Of a stretch of 64,000 nt of DNA, positions 44,876 to 53,255 are shown piece after piece (the stretch's first letter is position 1; each line of letters starts with the position of its first letter). The position numbers were made by a program, and so were the translations under genes. Source of the DNA: Cytophagaceae bacterium ABcell3 (lineage in GTDB: Bacteria; Bacteroidota; Bacteroidia; Cytophagales; Cytophagaceae); NCBI GenBank assembly GCA_030913385.1, contig CP133159.1, forward strand, positions 2,812,584-2,876,583, written 5' to 3'. Under the pieces are notes generated by a model. It was not told the DNA's origin. It made no database searches and saw only the letters and a program-made list of their open reading frames with translations.

Positions 44876-45088
44876 ATGGGAGAATTAGAAGACAAAAGAA
44901 GGGAAGTATTTGAGAAGCGGAGTCAAATTTCAAAGACTGCAGGTGAGATTATTGAAGAAACCAAGCATTTGTTAAGTGAACTACATCAATTAAGGGTGTC
45001 GTGGGAAAATGGATATCTTACGGATAAACAAACTGTACCTGTTCCAATAGAGCATGAAGCCAAAAAGCCTAAAAAGGGTAGAAAGTAA
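44876..45088 (+). CDS. Hypothetical small coiled-coil protein
   Basis: A 70-aa hydrophilic protein. Residues 3-45 are predicted helix (ELEDKRREVFEKRSQISKTAGEIIEETKHLLSELHQL) with coiled-coil spacing, and the last 20 are basic and Pro/Lys-rich. It has no signal peptide. ATG start after an A-rich leader. It may be a small DNA- or RNA-associated protein, but nothing confirms it. Confidence 0.55.
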   Translation: MGELEDKRREVFEKRSQISKTAGEIIEETKHLLSELHQLRVSWENGYLTDKQTVPVPIEHEAKKPKKGRK

Positions 45089-45119
45089 TAAAGGACTTGG
45101 TAATCGTTTCGTATACAAT

Positions 45120-45150
45120 ATCTTAGACATTCAAAAGCAATGTCTAAGAT
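45120..45150. repeat. Perfect 12-bp inverted repeat
   Basis: Arms atcttagacatt (45120-45131) and aatgtctaagat (45139-45150) with a 7-nt loop, 31 bp after the small coiled-coil gene. It lacks a strong T run, so it is a weak terminator or a protein-binding dyad. Confidence 0.55.
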
Positions 45151-45235
45151 TGATTTCAAAGAAATGTGTAATTGGAGTATATCTATAATGAAGTGGATTT
45201 AATCTAAAAAATAAGCGAGAGGTTATATAGATGCA

Positions 45236-45316
45236 TATATTTGTACTTCATAGCTGGTTGAAAGATCCCGGAACCTTAACAAGAGTTCTCCGCTCTTAGT
45301 TCCGGGATTTATTTTT
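45236..45316 (+). ncRNA. Candidate small RNA with terminator hairpin
   Basis: A TATATTTG -7 box (45236-45243) is followed by a two-part hairpin: outer arms atcccggaac (45265-45274) and gttccgggat (45299-45308), inner arms aagag and ctctt, then a T-rich tract. Together they would yield a 60-70 nt RNA. A -33 TTG is absent, and the hairpin can equally be the terminator of the minus-strand receiver gene, whose stop is at 45317. Confidence 0.4.
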
Positions 45317-45727
45317 TTATAATAGTTTTTTTACCTCTTCCATATTAAGAGGCTTTTGAAAAATTTTAATATTTGCATCCCTAAAGGGTTGAAGTTCCCT
45401 TTCGTTCATAGTACCGGAGTGTATAAATAATGTTATTTTTTCAGCAGCAGGGAGGCTCTTTAGGGCTTCATAAAATTCTTTCCCATTCATAGTTGGCATA
45501 ATAATATCGAGAAAAATTGCAGAAGGGTATTTGTTTGGAGGTAAAGACTTTAGGTGGTTAATAGCCTTTGTCCCGTCATTAAAAATGGAAACTTTCTTAC
45601 AAATATTCGATTTTTCCAGTATTTTAAATGCTACAAAGGAGTAGATATAATCATCATCTATTACGTAAACTTCATTATATGGCATAGTTCCAGCTGGTAA
45701 CTTATAAAAAAAATTTGTGTGGGACAT
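45317..45727 (-). CDS. Stand-alone response-regulator receiver protein
   Basis: A 136-aa cytosolic single REC domain without an output domain. The acidic pocket is VIDDD (23-26), the phospho-acceptor is D74 in FLDIIMP, and the Lys contact is in FQKPL near 126. It relays phosphate or acts by binding partners. The annotated ATG is at 45727; a second ATG at 45685 (MPYNEV) is also plausible. Its leader is the structured element at 45735-45840. The CheB-CheR-PAS kinase gene on the other strand begins 465 bp away and may be its partner. Confidence 0.85.
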   Translation of the reverse strand: MSHTNFFYKLPAGTMPYNEVYVIDDDYIYSFVAFKILEKSNICKKVSIFNDGTKAINHLKSLPPNKYPSAIFLDIIMPTMNGKEFYEALKSLPAAEKITLFIHSGTMNERELQPFRDANIKIFQKPLNMEEVKKLL

Positions 45728-45734
45728 AGGTTTG

Positions 45735-45840
45735 CTCTTTCCCAGGTACCGCCAGGACCCTGTTCATGCAACGCCTATGCCCACACAATGTTAATAGGGC
45801 ATAGGTATTTCCTGTGAATGATCTGGCGGTTTGGGAAACA
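45735..45840 (-). promoter_or_regulatory. Structured 5' leader of the receiver gene
   Basis: A nested dyad: outer arms tttccca-accgccag type (about 45741-45758, with a small bulge) pair with ctggcggt-ttgggaaa (about 45819-45836). Inside, cctatgccc pairs with gggcatagg around a 14-nt loop. On the minus strand it ends about 10 nt before the ATG at 45727, so as RNA it could control translation. It matches no riboswitch I know. Confidence 0.55.
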
Positions 45841-46163
45841 GGAATTACCTTATTCTTTTCTGACCATAAAGTTAGATAATGAATTGGTTATAAAACAATA
45901 CTTTCTCGATAAAATATTATAAAATTTTTAGTCGTTTTTAATGTTGGTACATGTTTTATTTTACGTCAGACTTCTTGTAGAAGTTCTGTTTTAGAATGTG
46001 TTTTTATTATTAATTCAAGAAATTAATGTACAAAAATAACATTTTTTACCCTTCAAGTGTTTGATATACAGTTGTAATCTGTGTGAAATTATTTTTTTTA
46101 AAAACCAAGGCATGGTTTTAGTTGTTTTTACCTGTGTATAGTAACATTTTTCTCTGATTTGCA

Positions 46164-46171
46164 TATATTTG
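46164..46171 (+). promoter_or_regulatory. -7 element upstream of the CheB-CheR-PAS kinase
   Basis: TATATTTG, 20 bp before the ATG at 46192. No TTG at the usual upstream spacing, so the leader would be short and the call is moderate. Confidence 0.45.
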
Positions 46172-46191
46172 GAGTGCATTAACACCTTTGC

Positions 46192-49100
46192 ATGATTAGT
46201 TCTTTAAATAAAATTAATAAACATATCATTGTCGGAGTAGGAGCTTCGGCAGGTGGACTGGAAGCCATTCAGGAACTATTTGATCATATACCATCTGATA
46301 CAGGTATCTCCTTTGTTATTATTCAACATCTGTCCCCTGACTATAAGAGTTTGATGGTTGAGCTGCTTTCTAAACATACAGCTATGGCAATATATGAAGC
46401 TGTAGATAATATGGAAGTGCAGCCTAGTTGTATATATGTCATGCCTCACAGAAAAGTGATGACCATTAGAAATGGTAAACTTGAACTTAGTGATAAGGTT
46501 TTGACACCCGCACCTAACACAGCTATTGATGTGTTTTTTGAATCTCTTGCCAAAGATGCGGGTAAGAATGCTATTGGTATAATCTTGTCTGGTACCGGTT
46601 CAGATGGGACTAAAGGTATAGGTGCTATTCAAGCGGCTGGTGGTAAGGTTATTGTACAGGATCCTGTAACTGCAAAGTTTGATGGAATGCCTAACAATGC
46701 TATCAATTCTGGTAATGTTGACCAAATTCTCCCTTTAGACCTGATCGCTGATGAACTTCTGTATTATAAAGAAGGAAATGGTTTTACAAGTCCACTTGCC
46801 ATTGATTATAGTGATAAAGACCAGGAGCTAAACAATATTTTACTGCTTATACGTGACACATCTGGTGTTGATTTTACTGCTTATAAAAAACCTACTATTA
46901 CGCGGAGGATTTTAAGAAGGATGGCTCTGTTGAGTATTCCTGACTTAGGGGCTTATTATTCATTTTTAAAGTTTAACACGGATGAAATAGATAATTTAAG
47001 AAAAGAGTTTTTAATAGGTGTAACACAGTTTTTTAGAGACAAAGAAGCTTTTGAAGCACTAAACGCCAAAGTGCTTGAACCTTTAGTTGAGTCTAAAAGT
47101 TTTGGTGAACCTATTAAAATCTGGGTAGCTGGCTGTAGTACCGGTGAAGAGGCTTATAGTATTGCCATCTTGATTTATGAAAAGTTGATGAAAATCAAGA
47201 AAAACCTGGACGTGAAAATTTTTGCTACAGATATAGATAAAAATGCTGTAGAGCTTGCTTCGCGCGGGGTGTTTTCTGAAAACATTGCTGAACAGGTAGA
47301 TGAGTACTTGTTAAATAAATACTTTAATAAAGAAGGTGATCATTTTGTGATCAATCAGCATATTAGAAAATTGGTGATTTTTGCGCACCATGACTTAATT
47401 AAAGATCCTCCTTTTAGCAAGGTGGATTTGATTACTTGTCGCAACCTTTTGATATACCTCAACCCTGTTTTACAAAAAAAGGTGATGGCAAGGTTCCACT
47501 TTTCTTTAAATTTGGGAGGTGCGCTGTTTTTAGGTTCTAGTGAATCTCCTGGAGAATTTAAAAAGAATTTTTCTGATATAAGCAAGAAGTGGAAAATCTA
47601 TAAGAATATAGAAAATTCTAAAACTTCAAATTTTGATAAAATAATATCTCCGGCGTTTTCGCATAAAACATTACAATCACAACAAGTGTCATCTACTAAA
47701 AATGCTTTGCAAAACCATGTTGCGGAACTTTTAAATGAAGCATTATTAGAGGAAGTAAGCTATGCAGGACTTTACATTGACGAAAACTTTGATCTTTTAC
47801 ATGCATTAGGAAACTTTAAGAAATATTTGCACCTGCCCGACAAATCGTTATCGCTAAACTTGCTAAAGATGGTGCCAGAAGATCTAAATATCGCTATGGG
47901 AACGGCGGTTAGGAAGTCACTGAAGAATAAAGAAAAGGTGGTGATAAGAAATATTAGGGTGAAGCAAGAAAAGCAATCTTATATTGTTAATATTTCTGTA
48001 AAACCTTATTTGTCAAATAACAAGCTTCAACAAAAATTCTTGCTAGTGCTGATTCATGAGGTCAATCACCAAGAGCGATTGAAAGGTGGTGAGTCTGAAT
48101 GGGATCACTTTAAAAATGAAAATCAAAAGGTAAAAGATTTAGAAGCTGAACTGAAGGATACAAAAGAACACTTGCAGTCAGCTATAGAAGAGCTCGAAAC
48201 TTCCAACGAGGAGCTTCAGTCAGCGAATGAAGAACTATTGTCTGCAAATGAAGAACTTCAAAGTACCAATGAAGAGCTTCAGTCCTTAAATGAAGAACTG
48301 CATACTGTCAATGCAGAGCATCAGCTCAAGATTAAGGAGCTTATTGAGTTAAACGACGACCTTTCTAATTATTTTTCAAGTACGGATATCGGGCAGGTTT
48401 TTATTGATAAAGATTTGACCATTAGGAAGTTTACCCCTGAAGTAACCAAACAAATCAATTTAATAGAATCTGACATTGGAAGGTCTATAGGGCATATTTC
48501 CAACAATATTAAGTATGGAAGTCTTATAGAAGATATCCAAGAAGTTATTGAAGAAGGGAGAACCATCCATAAGGAAGTAGAGATTAATTCTGGTAAATGG
48601 TACCTGATGAAGATATTTCCTTATATCAGACAAGATAAGCGCACAGACGGGGTTATTGTTTCATTTGTAGACATTACACCTTTAAAAGAAATGAATTCTT
48701 TTGTTTCGGGTGTTATAAATAGCTCTTTAAGTGGAATTATGGCTTTTAAAGCTGTCCGGTCTAAGGGTGAAATTGTGGACTTTGACCTTATTTTGTCTAA
48801 CAAATCTGCTGAGAAACTTCTTGACAAAAACTTTTCCAAGCTTAAAAAGAAGACTTTTTCTAAAATCTGGCCTGCTTATAAAAAAAGTGGTTTGTTAGAA
48901 GCCTTTATAAATGTTACAGAGTCGGGGTTCACATACCACTCCGAGTTTCTTTTCTCTAAGAAAGCATGGTTTGATGTAGTAGCTGTCAAATTAGACGATG
49001 GTTTTGCTGTTACGTTTTCTGACATTACATTAAGGAAAAATTCACAACAGCAATTAGCTACGGCTTACCACGACTTGAAAAAAGCTGAGGAGAACCTAAA

Positions 49101-50286
49101 GAAACTAAACAATGAGCTGGAAAACCGTGTAGAGGAAAGAACGCGTGCCTTGGGTATTAGCGAAGAAAGGTTCCGTCTGATTTCTGAAGCAACCAATGAT
49201 GTGGTTTGGGATTGGAACCTCAAAACGGGGGTTCTATGGTGGAATACCGGGTTTACAAATTTGTTTGGCTACAAGCTTCAGGACGAAGAAAGGCTTATAA
49301 ACTCTTGGCAAAAGCGTATTCACCCATCGGAACGTGATAATGTTCTGAAAGGACTTAATGAATTGGTAGAAAATAAAAGGACTCAGTGGTCAGGAGAATA
49401 TAAGTTTAAAAAGCAAGATGGTGACTATGCCTATATTATGCACAGGAGTTTTGCTATTACGGATGAAAATGAAGAAGTAATCAGGATTATAAGTTCCCTT
49501 ATTGACCTCACTAGTTTGAAAAAGGTACAGGATGATTTAATTGTTACCAATAAAAACCTTCGTAAAATCAATAACGATCTGGATAACTTTATTTATACCG
49601 CTTCGCATGATTTGCGGGCACCAGTTTCAAATATAGAAGGGCTTGTTTTAACTTTGGAGGAGGACTTGAAGCACGAAGATGACAATGTGAACTATGTGCT
49701 CGCTCTTATCAAGGAGTCAATCGAAAAGTTTAAGGAAACTATTAAAGACTTAACGGATATTGTCAAAACCCAAAAAAACCTTGAAGAAGATGTACAAGAT
49801 GTAAATTTGGAGGAACTTATTCAAGATATCGAACTTTCTGTTAGGGATTTGATACTAGATACCAAAGCCAAAATTGAGGTAGATGTCAGTGCTTGCGGAA
49901 TAATTAAGTTTTCTAAAAAGAATTTAAAAAGTATCTTTTATAACCTGCTGTCAAACGCTATTAAATACAGGCATCCCAATAGACCTCCATATATAAAAGT
50001 TGATGGATATTCAGAACAAGAGTACGATGTGATCTCTGTTCAGGATAATGGTTTAGGTATAGACGATGCAAGCAAAGAAAAAGTATTTTCAATGTTTAAA
50101 AGGTTTCACGACCATGTAGAAGGGACTGGTATAGGCCTGTATATCGTAAAACGTATTATTGAAAATGCAGAAGGTAAAATAGAAGTGGACAGTGTTCCTG
50201 GTGAAGGTTCTGTGTTTAGAATGTATTTTAAAAAGAGCATTGATGGAGATGGCAACACCAAAAGCTTGTCAAGAAAAACTTTGTAA
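46192..50286 (+). CDS. CheB-CheR-PAS-histidine kinase fusion
   Basis: A 1364-aa cytosolic signalling protein. It has CheB methylesterase (about 10-190, catalytic S19 in GASAGG, H46 in IQHLSPD, Asp in TGSDGT), CheR methyltransferase (about 210-470, GVTQFFRD, WVAGCSTGEEAYS, FATDID), then a long EELQS heptad-repeat coiled coil (about 640-720), PAS sensor domains (about 720-1100), and a histidine kinase with YTASHDLRAPVSN (H near 1140) and an ATPase with SNAIKY, DNGLGI and GTGIGLYIVK. The CheB N-terminal receiver is absent. Such fusions probably act in adaptation or kinase control, but no chemotaxis genes are near. Confidence 0.9.
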   Translation: MISSLNKINKHIIVGVGASAGGLEAIQELFDHIPSDTGISFVIIQHLSPDYKSLMVELLSKHTAMAIYEAVDNMEVQPSCIYVMPHRKVMTIRNGKLELSDKVLTPAPNTAIDVFFESLAKDAGKNAIGIILSGTGSDGTKGIGAIQAAGGKVIVQDPVTAKFDGMPNNAINSGNVDQILPLDLIADELLYYKEGNGFTSPLAIDYSDKDQELNNILLLIRDTSGVDFTAYKKPTITRRILRRMALLSIPDLGAYYSFLKFNTDEIDNLRKEFLIGVTQFFRDKEAFEALNAKVLEPLVESKSFGEPIKIWVAGCSTGEEAYSIAILIYEKLMKIKKNLDVKIFATDIDKNAVELASRGVFSENIAEQVDEYLLNKYFNKEGDHFVINQHIRKLVIFAHHDLIKDPPFSKVDLITCRNLLIYLNPVLQKKVMARFHFSLNLGGALFLGSSESPGEFKKNFSDISKKWKIYKNIENSKTSNFDKIISPAFSHKTLQSQQVSSTKNALQNHVAELLNEALLEEVSYAGLYIDENFDLLHALGNFKKYLHLPDKSLSLNLLKMVPEDLNIAMGTAVRKSLKNKEKVVIRNIRVKQEKQSYIVNISVKPYLSNNKLQQKFLLVLIHEVNHQERLKGGESEWDHFKNENQKVKDLEAELKDTKEHLQSAIEELETSNEELQSANEELLSANEELQSTNEELQSLNEELHTVNAEHQLKIKELIELNDDLSNYFSSTDIGQVFIDKDLTIRKFTPEVTKQINLIESDIGRSIGHISNNIKYGSLIEDIQEVIEEGRTIHKEVEINSGKWYLMKIFPYIRQDKRTDGVIVSFVDITPLKEMNSFVSGVINSSLSGIMAFKAVRSKGEIVDFDLILSNKSAEKLLDKNFSKLKKKTFSKIWPAYKKSGLLEAFINVTESGFTYHSEFLFSKKAWFDVVAVKLDDGFAVTFSDITLRKNSQQQLATAYHDLKKAEENLKKLNNELENRVEERTRALGISEERFRLISEATNDVVWDWNLKTGVLWWNTGFTNLFGYKLQDEERLINSWQKRIHPSERDNVLKGLNELVENKRTQWSGEYKFKKQDGDYAYIMHRSFAITDENEEVIRIISSLIDLTSLKKVQDDLIVTNKNLRKINNDLDNFIYTASHDLRAPVSNIEGLVLTLEEDLKHEDDNVNYVLALIKESIEKFKETIKDLTDIVKTQKNLEEDVQDVNLEELIQDIELSVRDLILDTKAKIEVDVSACGIIKFSKKNLKSIFYNLLSNAIKYRHPNRPPYIKVDGYSEQEYDVISVQDNGLGIDDASKEKVFSMFKRFHDHVEGTGIGLYIVKRIIENAEGKIEVDSVPGEGSVFRMYFKKSIDGDGNTKSLSRKTL

Positions 50287-50317
50287 TCTCTTGTTCACTT
50301 TTTCTGATAAGCATGCT

Positions 50318-50740
50318 TCAAGCTAGGGCTTTAAGATTCTTTACAATTTCATTTATGTAAGGCTGAAGCTTTTCTTTTGTTAAAGGTTTGGTTATATACC
50401 CAACGCTTTTGTCTTTAACAATCGCTTTAATATCTTTTTGATGGGTAGAGGTAGTCAAAATGACCACTTTGGCTTGGCTTTTATTGTTACATTCAAAACT
50501 TTTGAAAAGGTTTAAAAATTCAAAACCATCCATTACAGGCATATTTAAGTCCAATAAGATTAGCTCTGGACAGTTTTGATTATTTTTTGATGTATAGTGC
50601 TGTAAGAACTGCCAAGCTTCATCTCCATTAATGACTGTTTCTATACTGTCGGCAACATCGAGTCTATTGATTAATCGATGGTTTATGAAGTTGGTAACAC
50701 CATCGTCGTCTATCAGCATTACACAATTGAGTTTTTTCAT
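50318..50740 (-). CDS. Stand-alone response-regulator receiver protein
   Basis: A 140-aa single REC domain. The acidic pocket is LIDDD (9-13), the phospho-acceptor D64 is in LLDLNMP, and the Lys is in YITKPLT near 118. The TTST loop carries the conserved switch Thr. This layout fits the Rcp1-like group, often partnered with PAS kinases. It is convergent with the CheB-CheR-PAS kinase, ending 32 bp from it, so a pairing is plausible but not shown. Confidence 0.88.
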   Translation of the reverse strand: MKKLNCVMLIDDDGVTNFINHRLINRLDVADSIETVINGDEAWQFLQHYTSKNNQNCPELILLDLNMPVMDGFEFLNLFKSFECNNKSQAKVVILTTSTHQKDIKAIVKDKSVGYITKPLTKEKLQPYINEIVKNLKALA

Positions 50741-50814
50741 AGGTCTGGTAAATGTATTGGATAGATTTAATAATTAAAATTATAGAAAAATGTTTATAAC
50801 ATATTAATATTTTT

Positions 50815-51636
50815 TTAAAAAATTAACTTTTTGTTAATCGTTGCAATAATTTTATCAGAAATGATGGCTTTTTGTTCAAAGCTACGGTCTTCTATTTTTT
50901 TTATTATACTTATCCCTGCTATGTTGCTACAAAAAGCAATATCTGAAGATAATAAGTCTTTTGGCTGGTAAAGCCCTTCTTGAATAGGTATTCCTTTCTC
51001 ATGACATGTTTTAATAATGTTTTTTCTTACTATTCCTGCTATACAACCAGAGTTTATAGCGGGTGTATAGACAATGTCGTTTTTGACCCAAAAGATGTTA
51101 GAACTTATGCATTCAGCTATTTCTCCAGAAGTGTTTGTTAAAATAAGATCTTCTGAGTTTCTTTCTTTTTTTTCAAGTCCAGCCAATATATATGGCAAAG
51201 CACTTAAGGTTTTAAATTGTGAAGTGGGTGTATATGTCAGTTTGCTTTTCTTGGCAAACAATACATCCTTCTTTTGTAAGGGGGCAGGCGAAAAAGGTTT
51301 GCAAACTATTAGAATATTGCTTTCTGTTGCTGTAGGCGTAAAAAGCCCTCCAGGCTTTCTCCATATCATTATTTTGGCACGGGCATTATCTATTTTATTT
51401 TTTTTGCATAGCGTTGTAGTTGTGTGGTATATGGTTTGCAGGTCTATTGGCAAAGTTAATTGTAAAACTTTAAGTCCTATAGTCAAACGTTCAAAATGGT
51501 CGTCGGAAAATAATATCTTCCCGTTGTTGACCTTCATTGTTTCGAAAACCCCATCCCCATATTGAAAGGCTCTGTCATTTAGAGATATGCCTATATTTTC
51601 TTCGTGTATAAATTCATTATTGTAAAAGCTCCACAT
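50815..51636 (-). CDS. Class IV aminotransferase (branched-chain/aminodeoxychorismate lyase type)
   Basis: A 273-aa PLP enzyme of fold type IV. The PLP lysine is probably K142 in SQFKTLSALPY, the DRAFQYGDGVFETMKV block lies at 21-35, and LTNTSGEIAECISSNIFWV with CIAGIVRKNII marks the C-terminal half. It could be 4-amino-4-deoxychorismate lyase (pabC), D-amino acid aminotransferase or IlvE-like; the short length and the FQYGDGVFET block favour the pabC group. It is divergent from gpsA across a short region. Confidence 0.8.
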   Translation of the reverse strand: MWSFYNNEFIHEENIGISLNDRAFQYGDGVFETMKVNNGKILFSDDHFERLTIGLKVLQLTLPIDLQTIYHTTTTLCKKNKIDNARAKIMIWRKPGGLFTPTATESNILIVCKPFSPAPLQKKDVLFAKKSKLTYTPTSQFKTLSALPYILAGLEKKERNSEDLILTNTSGEIAECISSNIFWVKNDIVYTPAINSGCIAGIVRKNIIKTCHEKGIPIQEGLYQPKDLLSSDIAFCSNIAGISIIKKIEDRSFEQKAIISDKIIATINKKLIF

Positions 51637-51718
51637 AGGTTTTTTGACTTTGTGATTTTTTTAAACCACGAAATACGTAAATTTGCCTGAATGTTTGATA
51701 AAAATCAACCATAGAATA

Positions 51719-52729
51719 TTGGAAAATAAGCATACAGATAAAAAAGTAATTAGCGTAATAGGAGGGGGCAGCTGGGCTACTGCTATAATAAAGATTCTTA
51801 GTGAGCAGGAGCACGTAGCTATTCACTGGTGGCTAAGGAATGAGAAAGATGTGGCGCATATCCTCAAATTTGGCCATAACCCAAGCTACGCAAGCGATAT
51901 TGCCATCAACCTTCAAAAGGTATTTCCTTCATCAGATATTTTAAAGGCTACTCAAGCATCAGATATTATTATACTTGCTGTACCTTCAGCCTTTATTAAA
52001 AGTATTATTGATCAATTTGATTTAAGCGTCAGTGAAAAAATTGTAGTTTCTGCCGTAAAAGGTATGATACCTGATGAAAACTTATTAATCTCTGAATATA
52101 TTAATAGAAGGTTTAGTGTCAAAGAAGAAAGTCTTTGTGCTATAGGAGGACCATGCCATTCGGAAGAAGTAGCGCTTGAAAAGCAGTCTTATTTATCCAT
52201 TGCGGCAAAGAGTCCAGAAGTAGGTAAATTGGTCGCAGGCCTCTTTTCTTGTAGATTTGTTAAGGCTACCGTTGTCGAAGACCTCTATGGTGTGGAATAT
52301 AGCGCTATTATGAAGAATATTATTGCTATTGCGTGTGGAGTGGCTCGTGGTCTTAATTATGGAGACAATTTTCAGGCTGTTCTAGTCTCAAACTCTATGA
52401 AAGAAGTCGAGCAGTTTTTAGATACACTTTGTCCTCAACAACGAAACTTATATGCTTCTGCTTACTTGGGGGACTTGTTGGTAACCTCATATTCCCAATT
52501 TAGCAGAAACAGGACGCTTGGTAATATGATAGGGAGGGGCTATTCTCTAAAAACGGCAATGATTGAAATGAAAATGATTGCAGAAGGTTTCTTTGGAGTC
52601 AAAAGCATTCATGAGATCAGTAAAGACAATGCCCTTGATTTACCTGTAGTTAATGCTGTTTATAATATACTCTATGAGAAAATATGTCCTTCGGTAGAGT
52701 TTAAAAAGCTTGAAAAGCTCATGCGTTAA
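51719..52729 (+). CDS. gpsA: NAD(P)-dependent glycerol-3-phosphate dehydrogenase
   Basis: A 336-aa cytosolic enzyme that reduces dihydroxyacetone phosphate to glycerol 3-phosphate for lipid synthesis. The nucleotide motif GGGSWATAI follows the start, then the catalytic Lys in EYSAIMKNIIAIACGVARGLNYGDN and the SRNRTLGNMIGRG block. No in-frame ATG exists near the start. The TTG at 51719 is chosen because a TAAATTTG promoter box (51678-51685) covers the earlier TTG at 51683, so that TTG probably lies upstream of the transcript. The start remains uncertain. Confidence 0.88.
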   Translation: MENKHTDKKVISVIGGGSWATAIIKILSEQEHVAIHWWLRNEKDVAHILKFGHNPSYASDIAINLQKVFPSSDILKATQASDIIILAVPSAFIKSIIDQFDLSVSEKIVVSAVKGMIPDENLLISEYINRRFSVKEESLCAIGGPCHSEEVALEKQSYLSIAAKSPEVGKLVAGLFSCRFVKATVVEDLYGVEYSAIMKNIIAIACGVARGLNYGDNFQAVLVSNSMKEVEQFLDTLCPQQRNLYASAYLGDLLVTSYSQFSRNRTLGNMIGRGYSLKTAMIEMKMIAEGFFGVKSIHEISKDNALDLPVVNAVYNILYEKICPSVEFKKLEKLMR

Positions 52730-52837
52730 AGAATTCATAGCTTTGAGTAATTTAGGATAGACATGGGGGGTATTGATTTGTGACAAAAGTTTGGCGATTT
52801 AATCATAAGTTATTTTAGTTTCTTAATTAAATATATA

Positions 52838-53221
52838 ATGAAAAGTTGTTTTTTGATTTCCATTGTGATAGCCTTATGTTTTTTGGGTAGCTCTGCTTTT
52901 GGGCAGCGGCAAGATACTACCCAAGTAAAAAGGGCTTCTGTGAGTTTAGAAGGAATGATAGGCTTTTCTGTAGGTAATGATTTTTATTCCTTAAATGTAG
53001 GGGGGCCGAGCTTATTTTTAAATTTGAATAAAGATTGGAAGATTGGGGTAGGAGCTTTGCCTTCTTTATATTTATTAGAAGGGCAATTAGGAGCTAGGTT
53101 AGCTGTTTCTCCAAGAGTAGACTATAAGAATTTTGTTTTTATAGTTCCTTTTTTTCATAGAGACTTAACTAATGAATGGATTTGGTCAGTAGGTTTTGGA
53201 TATAAGTTCCATAAAAAATAG
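52838..53221 (+). CDS. Hypothetical exported protein, outer-membrane-like
   Basis: A 127-aa protein with a signal peptide (residues 1-22, ending SAFGQ) and short amphipathic strands (SVSLEGMIGFSV, FYSLNVGGPSLFLNLN, WIWSVGFGYKF) that end in an aromatic residue near the C-terminus, as in small beta-barrel proteins. No family is recognised. It is monocistronic, between gpsA and the convergent hybrid kinase gene. It is too small for a full barrel on its own and may form an oligomer. Confidence 0.65.
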   Translation: MKSCFLISIVIALCFLGSSAFGQRQDTTQVKRASVSLEGMIGFSVGNDFYSLNVGGPSLFLNLNKDWKIGVGALPSLYLLEGQLGARLAVSPRVDYKNFVFIVPFFHRDLTNEWIWSVGFGYKFHKK

Positions 53222-53255
53222 ATAGGGACGAGTATGTTCAATACTGCTTTTTTAA

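Larger units (their letters stand above)
45728..46191. other. Intergenic stretch between divergent signalling genes
   Basis: Contains the structured leader of the receiver gene (45735-45840), about 310 bp of very AT-rich sequence, and a -7 box for the large kinase (46164-46171). No gene is seen. Confidence 0.6.

Noticed and set aside
48180-48310. Repeated gaagaacttcagt-like DNA, considered as a repeat array
   Set aside because: It encodes the heptad coiled coil of the CheB-CheR-PAS kinase.
51074-51565. 163-aa frame opposite the class IV aminotransferase
   Set aside because: Antisense shadow; the aminotransferase motifs are clear on the other strand.
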